Assembly (NCBI GenBank): GCA_902805565.1
Contig: CADCTP010000305.1
Span: 1 to 34,406 of the forward strand
Reading direction: 5' to 3'
Source: an uncultured Mycobacteriales bacterium
Lineage (GTDB): Bacteria; Actinomycetota; Actinomycetes; Mycobacteriales; CADCTP01
DNA length: 34,406 nucleotides
Below the pieces are notes generated by a model that saw only the letters and a program-made list of their open reading frames with translations, did no database searches and was not told the origin of the DNA. Below are positions 18,288 to 26,924 of the stretch, in pieces. Position 1 is the first letter of the stretch; every line of letters starts with the position of its first letter. The translations under genes were made by a program, and so were the position numbers.

Positions 18288-19639
18288 CCACCGACTCACC
18301 AGCCGGCGAGCTCGCCGCCGGCGACCTGCACAAGACCCTGACCGTCACCCGCGGGGTCGGCGTGTCGATCAGCATGATCGTCGGCAGCGGGCTGCTGGTG
18401 CTGCCCGGCCTGGCCTACGCCGAAGCCGGCTCCTCGGCCGTGTACGCCTGGGTGCTGGCGGGCGCGGTGGTGCTGCCGCTGCTGGTCGTGTTCGCCGCCC
18501 TCGGCTCGGCGTACCCGAACGCCGGCGGCGTGGTCGGATTCACCGGGCAGGCGTTCGGCCGGCCCGGCATGGCGGCGATCGCGTACGTGCTGCTCGGGGC
18601 GTGCGCGTTCGGCGGGGCGGCGATGGCCCTGACCGGCGGCAACTACGTCGGCGCGCTCATTGACGACTCGCTGTCCACCGTCGCCTCGGTGGCGTACCTG
18701 GTCCTGACCTGCTTCCTCAACGCGCTGGGCTCCCGGCTGGCCGGCGGCCTGCAGACCGCCGTCACCGTGCTGCTGGTGGTGCTCATTGCGGTGGTGGCGC
18801 TGGTGCCGTTCGTGGACCCGGGGTTCGTGGCCGAGGGGGACATCACCGCGCCCGAGGGGCTGCCGGAACTGCTGCCCACGGTCGGGCTGGTGTTCTTCGC
18901 CTTCACCGGCTGGGAGCTGGTCGCTTCCACCACCGAGGAATACCGCAACCCCAAGCGGGACCTGCCGATCGCGGTCGGGGTCTCCTTCGTGGTCATCGTC
19001 CTGCTCTACGTGGGCGTGGCCGCCGCGGTCCAGGTCGCGGTCGACCCCGACGACGAGCTGCTGCGGACCGCCCCGGTGGTCGGGGTGCTGCGCAACGTCC
19101 TGGGCGACGGGGCGGCCGCCGCGGCCTCGGTGCTGGGCTGCCTGATCATCTTCTCCACGCTGATGGGCGGCGTCTGGGCCACCTCCCGGATCGCGTTCGG
19201 CACCGCCCGGGAGCGGCTGCTGCCCTGGACGCTGACCCGGGTCGACGAGCGGCGCGGCGCCCCGACTAACGCCGTGGTGCTGGCCGCGGCGATGTTCGGC
19301 CTGGTCGTGGCGGCCGAGGCGGTCGGCCTGATCGAGCTGGACACGGTGTTCAAGCTGTCCGCGTCCTGCTTCGTGGTCGGCTACGTGGCCTCGGTCGGCG
19401 CGTACACGGTGCTGTTCGGGCGCTGGTGGCACCGGGTGGTGGCGGTGGTCGGCGGCATCCCGATCGTGGTTGTGCTGGCCGGCTTCGGCTGGGTCCTGCT
19501 CTACCCGCTCGCGCTGCTCGGCGTCGGGCTGGCGGCGCACCGGGTGACCCGGCACCGGGCCGCGCTGGCGGTGCCGGACCCGCAGCCGCGGCCGCTGGTC
19601 GAGCCAGTGCCGCCGATCGACCGCGGAGGCGACGGCTGA
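18284..19639 (+). CDS. APC superfamily amino acid permease
   Basis: TRGVGVSISMIVGSGLLVLPGLAYAEAG; multiple TM segments; ATG overlaps the upstream stop (ATGA). Confidence 0.92.
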   Translation: MTTDSPAGELAAGDLHKTLTVTRGVGVSISMIVGSGLLVLPGLAYAEAGSSAVYAWVLAGAVVLPLLVVFAALGSAYPNAGGVVGFTGQAFGRPGMAAIAYVLLGACAFGGAAMALTGGNYVGALIDDSLSTVASVAYLVLTCFLNALGSRLAGGLQTAVTVLLVVLIAVVALVPFVDPGFVAEGDITAPEGLPELLPTVGLVFFAFTGWELVASTTEEYRNPKRDLPIAVGVSFVVIVLLYVGVAAAVQVAVDPDDELLRTAPVVGVLRNVLGDGAAAAASVLGCLIIFSTLMGGVWATSRIAFGTARERLLPWTLTRVDERRGAPTNAVVLAAAMFGLVVAAEAVGLIELDTVFKLSASCFVVGYVASVGAYTVLFGRWWHRVVAVVGGIPIVVVLAGFGWVLLYPLALLGVGLAAHRVTRHRAALAVPDPQPRPLVEPVPPIDRGGDG

Positions 19640-19688
19640 CCTACGATCCCCGGTGGCCAGGCCCGCGCCTGTCCTCCGGGGGTTGCTG

Positions 19689-20304
19689 ATGGATCCGCAC
19701 GCCGACCCGGCCGGGACGCCTCCTGCCGCCTTCGGGAAGTCCGACCGGCTGCGCGGGGCCCGGTTCGTCGGGGCCGACCTGCGCGGCGCGCGCATCCGTG
19801 AGTCCTACCTCGACGGCGTGGTGATGCGCGGCGTCGACCTGGGCGGCCACCGTCGACCGCGTCGCCGGGATGCCGGCCGGCACGGTCGACGTGTCGGTCG
19901 GCGGCGAGTGGTCGTTCGCGCAGACGCTGCGGCACCTGGTCATGGCCACGGACACCTGGCTGGGCCGGGCGGTGCTGCGGATCGACCAGCCGTACCACCC
20001 GCTCGGCCTGGCCGACGCCGGCGCCGCGGCCACCGGACCGGACCGGTCGGTGTTCACGGCGGTGCCGCCGTCGTACCCGCAGGTGCTGGCGGCCCGGGCC
20101 GGCCGGGTCGCGATGGTGCGCGACTTCCTCGCCACCGTGACCCCGGACGGGCTGGCAGCGGCGCGGACCGACCTCTGGCTGCCCGACCACCCGAGACGGT
20201 CCGCTCCTGCCTGCACACGATCCTCGAGGAGGAGTGGGGAGCACCACCGCTTCGCCGTGCGGGACCTGGACGCGGTCGGGGCGGGGCATCCGGAGCGGGC
20301 ATAG
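19689..20304 (+). pseudogene. Decayed pentapeptide-repeat + DinB-domain protein (internal deletion and compensating frameshifts)
   Basis: LRGARFVGADLRGARIRESYLDGVVMRGVDL in one frame, then DinB MPAGTVDVSVGGEWSFAQTLRHLVMATDTWLGRAV in another; PETVRSCLHTILEEEW found only in an alternative frame. Confidence 0.75.
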
Positions 20305-20313
20305 GATCGTCCG

Positions 20314-22161
20314 GTGGCAGGGCGGATCAGGGACGAGGACATCGCGCTCGTTCGGGAACGGTCCGCGGTCGAGGACGTCATCGGCGACCGGGTCGCCCTG
20401 CGCAACGCCGGCGGCGGCAACCTCAAGGGACTGTGCCCGTTCCACGACGAGAAGTCGCCGTCCTTCAACGTCACCCCGGCCCGCGGCCTGTGGCACTGCT
20501 TCGGCTGCGGCGTGGGCGGGGACGTCATCGCGTTCGTGCAGCGCACGGACGGGTTGAGCTTCGCCGAGGCGGTGGAGCGGCTGGCCGACCGGGCCGGCGT
20601 CCGGCTGCGGTACGAGCAGGGCGGCTCGGCCCCGTCCCGGCCGCAGGGCCAGCGCACCCGCCTGGTGGAGGCCAACCGGCTGGCCGCCGCGTTCTACGCC
20701 GAGCAGCTGATCACCGCGGCCGAGGCGCAGCCGGCCCGGCGGTTCCTCACCGAGCGCGGCTTCGACCAGAGCGCCGCGGCGACGTACGGCTGCGGGTACG
20801 CCCCGGCCGGCTGGGACGCGCTGACGTCGTACCTGCTGGACAAGGGGTTCACCCAGGCCGAGCTGACCACGGCCGGGCTGGCCAAGAAGACCGACCGCGG
20901 CTCGCTGATCGACCGCTTCCACCGGCGGCTGCTGTGGCCGATCCGGGACATCTCCGCCGACGTGGTCGGCTTCGGCGCCCGCCGGCTGTACGACGACGAC
21001 CGTATCGAGGCGAAGTACCTCAACACCCCCGAGACGCCGCTGTACCACAAGTCGCAGGTCCTCTACGGCGCCGACGTGGCCAAGAAGGAGATCGCCCGGC
21101 GCCGGCAGGCGGTGGTGGTCGAGGGCTACACCGACGTGATGGCCTGCCACCTGGCCGGGGTGCCGACGGCGGTGGCGACCTGCGGGACGGCGTTCGGCAC
21201 CGAGCACATCGGGGTGCTGCGCCGGCTGCTGCTGGACTCCGACGAGTTCGCCGGCGAGATGGTCTTCGTCTTCGACGGGGACGAGGCCGGGCAGCGGGCG
21301 GCGCTGCGGGCGTTCACCGAGGACCAGCGGTTCGTGATGCAGACGTTCGTCGCGGTCGAGGAGTCCGGGATGGACCCGTGCGACCTGCGGCTGGCCAAGG
21401 GGGACACCGCGGTCCGGGACCTGGTCGCCCGCCGGCAGCCGGCGGTGTCCTTCGCCGTCCGGGCCCAGCTGAAGGACTTCGACCTGGACACCGCCGAGGG
21501 CCGGGTGCGGGCGCTGGAGCGGGCGGCGCCGATGGTGGCGAAGATCAAGGACCGCGCGCTGCGCCCGGAGTACGCCCGCCGCCTGGCCGGCGACCTCGGC
21601 ATGGAGGTCGAGCCGGTGCTGGCCCGGGTGATGGAGCTGGCGGGGGAGGGGCAGCCGCAGCGCCGCGGCCCGCGGCGGCCCAGCCCGGACGACCCGGCGG
21701 TCGCCGTGGAGCGCGAGGTGCTCAAGCTGGCGGTGCAGGTGCCGCAGCTGGCCGGGCCGGTGTTCGACGCGCTGGACGAGGCCGCCTTCACCGAGCCGAC
21801 GTACGCGGCGGTCCGCACCGCCATCGCCCGCGCCGGCGGTGCCTCCGGAGCGGTGTCCGGGGCGCTGTGGGTGGAGCGGATCGGCGAGTTCTGCCCGGAC
21901 CTGGTGGTCCGCTCGGCGCTGTCGGAGCTGGCGGTGGAGCGGCCGCGCACCAGCGGCGCCCCGGACGAGCGGTACGTGGCCACCCTGCTGGCGCGGCTGC
22001 GCGAGCTGGGCGTGGCCCGGCAGATCAAGACGCTGCGCTCGCGGCTGCAGCGGGTCAACCCGGTCGAGCAGCCCGAGGAGCACGTCCGGCTCTTCGGCGA
22101 GCTGGTGGCACTGGAGCAGTTCGGCCGCGGGCTGCGGGAACAGGCGATGGGAGGGGTATGA
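20314..22161 (+). CDS. dnaG: DNA primase
   Basis: CPFHDEKSPSFNVTPARGLWHCFGCGVGGDVIAFV zinc finger; VVVEGYTDVMACH; FVFDGDEAGQRAALRA. Confidence 0.97.
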   Translation: MAGRIRDEDIALVRERSAVEDVIGDRVALRNAGGGNLKGLCPFHDEKSPSFNVTPARGLWHCFGCGVGGDVIAFVQRTDGLSFAEAVERLADRAGVRLRYEQGGSAPSRPQGQRTRLVEANRLAAAFYAEQLITAAEAQPARRFLTERGFDQSAAATYGCGYAPAGWDALTSYLLDKGFTQAELTTAGLAKKTDRGSLIDRFHRRLLWPIRDISADVVGFGARRLYDDDRIEAKYLNTPETPLYHKSQVLYGADVAKKEIARRRQAVVVEGYTDVMACHLAGVPTAVATCGTAFGTEHIGVLRRLLLDSDEFAGEMVFVFDGDEAGQRAALRAFTEDQRFVMQTFVAVEESGMDPCDLRLAKGDTAVRDLVARRQPAVSFAVRAQLKDFDLDTAEGRVRALERAAPMVAKIKDRALRPEYARRLAGDLGMEVEPVLARVMELAGEGQPQRRGPRRPSPDDPAVAVEREVLKLAVQVPQLAGPVFDALDEAAFTEPTYAAVRTAIARAGGASGAVSGALWVERIGEFCPDLVVRSALSELAVERPRTSGAPDERYVATLLARLRELGVARQIKTLRSRLQRVNPVEQPEEHVRLFGELVALEQFGRGLREQAMGGV

Positions 22162-22673
22162 AGCTGTTCGGGCGCCGGGAGAAGCCACCGGCCGAGGCGG
22201 TCACCCGGCTGGACCGCGACGAGCGGGTCCTCACCTGGGCCGACACGGCGAGCGGGCCGGTGGTGGCCACGCCGCTGGGGCTCTGGCTGCCCGGGTACGA
22301 GGAGCGGCTGCCGTGGCACCTCGTCGACAAGGCCACCTGGAAGAACGGCATCCTCACGCTGGTCCCGGCGGTGGACACCGGCGACGGCGTGCTGGTGGAG
22401 CAGACCCCGCGCGCGGTCCGGGTGACCGTCCCGCGCGACCTGCCCAACACGGTCCGGGTGCGGGTGCAGAAGGCGATCGCCTTCACCCGGCACCACCCGC
22501 TGCCGCTCGACGGGCCGCGCCGGGGCGTACGGGTGGTGGGCCGGCGGGTGCCGGGCCGGGACGGGATCAGCTGGCAGCTGGTCTTCGACCCGGGCGTGGA
22601 CACCGACGACCCGGCAGTGCGCGAGGCCGCGGCGGCGTACGTGGCGCAGGCCCGGGTCGAGCTCGGGGTCTGA
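22158..22673 (+). CDS. Conserved hypothetical protein, translationally coupled to dnaG
   Basis: [50 protein letters not shown] overlap with dnaG stop. Confidence 0.8.
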   Translation: MKLFGRREKPPAEAVTRLDRDERVLTWADTASGPVVATPLGLWLPGYEERLPWHLVDKATWKNGILTLVPAVDTGDGVLVEQTPRAVRVTVPRDLPNTVRVRVQKAIAFTRHHPLPLDGPRRGVRVVGRRVPGRDGISWQLVFDPGVDTDDPAVREAAAAYVAQARVELGV

Positions 22674-22743
22674 CGGGGGCCTGACCGCCCCGCCGGTCGC
22701 GGCCGGGGAGCGGTGCCGGTGCGGGCCGGGTACGGGAGTCCCG

Positions 22744-22768
22744 CGCCGCCCGTACGTGACGGGCGGCG
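22744..22768. terminator. Terminator-like hairpin between dnaG operon and xylB-like gene
   Basis: cgccgcccgt-acgtg-acgggcggcg, 10-bp perfect stem. Confidence 0.6.
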
Positions 22769-22791
22769 GCCCGGTGCCGGAAGATCGGTGC

Positions 22792-24186
22792 ATGCGCACC
22801 CTCGTCGCCGGCATCGACTGCTCGACCCAGTCCACGAAGGTCGTGGTCTGCGACGCCGGGACCGGGGCGGTGGTGCGGTCCGGCTCCGCCCCGCACCCGG
22901 ACGCGACCGAGGTGGACCCGGCCGTCTGGGCCGCGGCGTTCGAGCGGGCGTCGGCGGACGGCCTGCTGGACGGGGTGGCCGCGGTGGCGGTCGGCGGCCA
23001 GCAGCACGGGATGGTCGCCCTGGACGAGGCGGGCGCGGTGGTCCGCCCGGCCCTGCTGTGGAACGACACCCGCTCGGCCGGGGCCGCGGTCGACCTGGTC
23101 CGGGAGCTGGGCGGCCCCGCGGCGTGGGCGGACGCGGTCGGCCTGGTGCCGGTGGCCAGCTTCACGATCACCAAGCTGCGGTGGCTGGCCGAGCACGAGC
23201 CGGAGCACGCGGCGCGGGTCGCCCGGGTGCTGCTGCCGCACGACTGGCTCACCGCGCTGCTGTCGACGGACGGCGTGGCCGCCGCCCGGACCGACCGGGG
23301 CGACGCCTCCGGCACCGGCTACTGGTCGGCCGCCACCGGGGACTACCGCACCGATCTGCTGCGGATGGCCTTCGGCCGCGAGCTGGAGCTGCCGCCGGTC
23401 GCCGGGCCGGCCGAGCCGGTCGGCCGCACCCCGGCCGGGGCGCTGCTCGGGCCGGGCACCGGGGACAACATGGCGGCGGCGCTCGGGCTGGGGCAGCTGC
23501 CGGGGGACGTCACCGTGTCGATCGGCACCAGCGGCGTGGTCGCCGCGGTGAGCGACGCGCCGACCGCCGACCCCACCGGGTACGTCGCCGGCTTCGCCGA
23601 CGCCACCGGCCGGCACCTGCCCCTGGTCTGCACGCTGAACGCGGCCCGGGTGCTGTCGGCGACGGCGACCCTGCTCGGCGTGGACCTGGCCCGGTTCGAC
23701 GAGCTGGCGCTGTCCGCGCCGGACAGCGGCGGCCTGGTGCTGCTGCCGTTCCTGGACGGCGAGCGCACCCCGGACCTGCCCGGCGCCCGCGGGCTGCTCA
23801 CCGGCCTGTCCCGGGGCAACGCCACCCCGGCCACGCTGGCCCGGGCCGCGGTGGAGGGCCTGCTGTGCGGGCTGGCCGACGGGCTGGACGCGCTGCGCGC
23901 GCAGGGCGTGCCGATCGGCCGGGCGCTGCTGGTCGGCGGTGGGGCCCGGTCGGCCGCGCTGCGGGCGCTGGCCGCGGCGGTCCTCGGGGTCCCGGTGGCC
24001 CTGCCCGAGCCGGCCGAGTACGTCGCGCTCGGCGCCGCCCGGCAGGCCGCGTGGACGCTCTCCGGGGAGGCCGAGCCGCCGGCCTGGCCGGTCCCGGCCG
24101 AGGCGCTGCGCGACGCCGCGCCGGCCACCGCGCTGCGAGCCGCGTACGCCGAGGTGCTGGCGAAGGCGGACCCGCTGCTGCGCTGA
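22792..24186 (+). CDS. xylB: Xylulokinase / FGGY-family carbohydrate kinase
   Basis: [68 protein letters not shown]. Confidence 0.9.
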   Translation: MRTLVAGIDCSTQSTKVVVCDAGTGAVVRSGSAPHPDATEVDPAVWAAAFERASADGLLDGVAAVAVGGQQHGMVALDEAGAVVRPALLWNDTRSAGAAVDLVRELGGPAAWADAVGLVPVASFTITKLRWLAEHEPEHAARVARVLLPHDWLTALLSTDGVAAARTDRGDASGTGYWSAATGDYRTDLLRMAFGRELELPPVAGPAEPVGRTPAGALLGPGTGDNMAAALGLGQLPGDVTVSIGTSGVVAAVSDAPTADPTGYVAGFADATGRHLPLVCTLNAARVLSATATLLGVDLARFDELALSAPDSGGLVLLPFLDGERTPDLPGARGLLTGLSRGNATPATLARAAVEGLLCGLADGLDALRAQGVPIGRALLVGGGARSAALRALAAAVLGVPVALPEPAEYVALGAARQAAWTLSGEAEPPAWPVPAEALRDAAPATALRAAYAEVLAKADPLLR

Positions 24187-24316
24187 CCCGACCGGCACGC
24201 TCGGGCGGGATCCGCGCGGCCCGCCGGGCCGCGGCCGTGCACCGGCCCGGTCCGGCGCGCGACGCAGGAGGGGCAGGTGGGAGCGGGTGGGGAGCGGGAC
24301 GCGTACCGTGCCGCAC

Positions 24317-25531
24317 ATGGCGGTGGTGCGGCCGGACAACGCGCAGCAGGCGAAGCTGCTGCGGCTGCTGCGTGACGACGGTCCGCGGTCCCGGGCCGAG
24401 CTGGGCGACGCGGTCGAGCTGTCCCGCTCCCGGCTGGCGGTCGAGCTGGACCGGCTGGCCGACCTGGGGCTGGTGGAGACGGCCGGGCTGGCCGCCTCCC
24501 GCGGCGGCCGGCGGTCCTCGATCGTGCGGATCGCCCGGAGCATCCGGTTCCTCGGCATCGACATCGGCGCCACCTCGATCGACGTCGCCGTCACCGACGG
24601 CGAGCTGCGGGTGCTGGCCCGGGAGGCCGAGCCGGTCGACGTCCGGCAGGGCCCGGAGGTGGTGATCGGCCGGGCGATGGACCTCGTCGGCAAGCTGCGG
24701 GCCACCGGCACCGCGCCGGCGTTCGCCGGGGCCGGGGCGGGCGTGCCCGGGCCGGTCAGCTACGCCGAGGGCTTCCCGGTGTCCCCGCCGATCATGCCGG
24801 GGTGGAACCACTTCCCGGTGCGGGAGGCGTTCTCCTCCGAGCTGGGCTGCCCGGTGCTGGTCGACAACGACGTGAACATCATGGCGCTCGGCGAGAAGCA
24901 CGCCGGGATCGCCCGGAGCGTCGACGACTTCCTCTTCGTGAAGATCGGCACCGGCGTCGGGTGCGGGATCGTGGTCGGCGGCGACGTCTACCGCGGGGTG
25001 TCCGGCAGCGCCGGGGACATCGGGCACATCCGGGTCGACGACACCGGGCCGATGTGCACCTGCGGCAACACCGGCTGCCTGGAGGCGTTCTTCGGCGGCA
25101 CCGCGCTGGCCCGGGACGCGCTGGCCGCGGCCCGGACGGACCGGTCCCCGGAGCTGGCCGCGCTGCTGGAGCGGACCGGCGCGCTGACCGCCGCGGACGT
25201 GGCCGCGGCGGCCGCGGTCGGCGACCCGGTCTCGGTGGCGATGATCCGGGAGGGTGGCCGCCGGGTCGGCCAGGTGCTCGCCAGCCTGGTGAGCTTCTTC
25301 AACCCCGGCCTGGTCGTCATCGGCGGCGGTGTCGCGGGCATCGGGCACGCCCTGCTCGCGGAGATCCGCGGGGTGGTCTACCGGCGGTCGCTGCCGCTGG
25401 CCACCGGCAACATGCCGATCGTGCTGTCCGAGCTGGGCGGCGAGGCCGGCGTGGTGGGCGCGGCCCGGTTGATCAGCGACCGGGTCTTCTCCGCCAGCCG
25501 GCCCGCCGGCCAGCCGCCGAAGGCCGGCTGA
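24317..25531 (+). CDS. ROK family transcriptional regulator / sugar kinase
   Basis: N-terminal wHTH (LLRLLRDDGPRSRAELGDAVELSRSRLAVELDRL) plus ROK domain with zinc motif CTCGNTGCLE. Confidence 0.93.
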   Translation: MAVVRPDNAQQAKLLRLLRDDGPRSRAELGDAVELSRSRLAVELDRLADLGLVETAGLAASRGGRRSSIVRIARSIRFLGIDIGATSIDVAVTDGELRVLAREAEPVDVRQGPEVVIGRAMDLVGKLRATGTAPAFAGAGAGVPGPVSYAEGFPVSPPIMPGWNHFPVREAFSSELGCPVLVDNDVNIMALGEKHAGIARSVDDFLFVKIGTGVGCGIVVGGDVYRGVSGSAGDIGHIRVDDTGPMCTCGNTGCLEAFFGGTALARDALAAARTDRSPELAALLERTGALTAADVAAAAAVGDPVSVAMIREGGRRVGQVLASLVSFFNPGLVVIGGGVAGIGHALLAEIRGVVYRRSLPLATGNMPIVLSELGGEAGVVGAARLISDRVFSASRPAGQPPKAG

Positions 25532-25550
25532 CCGGCGCCCGGATGCGGAA

Positions 25551-25578
25551 AGGGGCGGCCCCCGACCGGACCGCCCCT
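25551..25578. terminator. Bidirectional terminator-like hairpin between convergent genes
   Basis: aggggcgg-cccccgaccgga-ccgcccct. Confidence 0.65.
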
Positions 25579-25610
25579 CCCTCCACGAGTTGTCTTACGC
25601 GGACACGGTG

Positions 25611-26588
25611 CTAGAACCGCACCGTACGGAGGAAGTCGTGGCCGACCTGGGCCGTGACCAGTGCGTCGGCCGGGGTGCGCGGCGGGGAGCCGGCGTCGTC
25701 CCGCTCGACGATGTACTCGTCGACCGCGTGCGCCCGGAAGATCCGGCCGAAGTCGATCAGCCCGGTGCCCGGGTCGGCGAAGGACCCGCTCACGGCCATG
25801 TCCTTGACGTGGTACTGCAGGACCCGCCGGCCGATCCGCCGGAACAGGTCGACCGGGTCGACCGCGCCGCGCCAGGCCCAGTAGAGGTCGACCTCGAAGT
25901 GCACGTGGCGCGGGTCGGTCTCGGCGACGAGGATGTCGTAGCCGGTCCGGCCGGAGCCGTCGGACAGCGGCAGGAACTCGGCGTTGTGATTGTGGTAGCC
26001 GAACCGCAGCCCGGCCTGCCGGGCCATCCGGCCGGCCTTGTTCAGGTCGGCGGCGAACGCCGACCAGCGGGCCCGGTCCCGGATCGGCCCGTCGGCGTCG
26101 GCCCCGAAGTACGGGTGGACGATGTACTTGGCGCCCAGCACCTTCGCGTCGGCCAGCGCGGCGGCCCAGGCGGCGGCGTCGAAGGGCTGCGGGATGCCGA
26201 CGTGGCCGGAGGACGCCCAGATGCCGCGCGCGTCCAGCGCGGCCTTGAACTCCCGCACGCTGCGGCCGACGAAGCCGGCGTGCTCGACCCGGCGGTAGCC
26301 GATCTCGGCGAGCCGGTCGAGGGTGCCGTCGAAGTCCACGGCGATCTGGTTACGTACCGTGTAGAGCTGGATGCTGATCTTTCCGGCCGGCACCCGGCCG
26401 CGGCCGCCGTGCCGGGCCGTCGACGCGGCCGGTGGGGCGGCGGACGCCGGTGCGGCCAGCGCGCCCGCGGTGCCGGCGACCCCGGCGACGGCGGCGCCCG
26501 CGGCGGCCGTACGGAGGAAGCCGCGGCGGCTGAACAGCCGGGCGATGTCCTCGGGACCGGGGGTGTCGTGGTGGTCGTCGGTGCACAT
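25611..26588 (-). CDS. Tat-exported sugar phosphate isomerase/epimerase-like TIM-barrel protein
   Basis: Twin-arginine signal SRRGFLRTAAAGAAVAGVAGTAGALAAPASA; ISIQLYTVRNQ...HNHNAEF...VHFEVDLYWA AP-endonuclease-2-like fold. Confidence 0.88.
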   Translation of the reverse strand: MCTDDHHDTPGPEDIARLFSRRGFLRTAAAGAAVAGVAGTAGALAAPASAAPPAASTARHGGRGRVPAGKISIQLYTVRNQIAVDFDGTLDRLAEIGYRRVEHAGFVGRSVREFKAALDARGIWASSGHVGIPQPFDAAAWAAALADAKVLGAKYIVHPYFGADADGPIRDRARWSAFAADLNKAGRMARQAGLRFGYHNHNAEFLPLSDGSGRTGYDILVAETDPRHVHFEVDLYWAWRGAVDPVDLFRRIGRRVLQYHVKDMAVSGSFADPGTGLIDFGRIFRAHAVDEYIVERDDAGSPPRTPADALVTAQVGHDFLRTVRF

Positions 26589-26924
26589 GCGCGATCTCCC
26601 TCGGTCGGAGCGGGGGGCCCGGACCGGGCGGTCCGGGCGGTCGTCGCCCGGTATCGGCCATGTTTCACCGCGACCGTATCGACTTTCGTTCGCGGCGGGA
26701 AGATGTCCTCGGCTCATCACTCAGGGTGATTGCCTTATCGGGACACAGTGCCGCCCACACCCCCGGCGAAACGCCGTGTCCGAAGGCTGACACGCCGACT
26801 TCGTCCTGCTCCGTACGAAAGTTGGTAACGGTCTGGGTCGAAGTGCTTGTGCGCCGACTCGGCCCTCCTCTAGCGTTCGCGACACCGCCCCAGTGTTACG
26901 GCTGGGTGACCGAAAGGTGGGCGA

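Noticed and set aside
15510-19639. Calling this a streptozotocin biosynthetic gene cluster
   Set aside because: Only the SznE/SznF-like pair is recognisable, the cupin ligands needed for nitrosation appear missing, and no sugar-coupling or other streptozotocin genes are present
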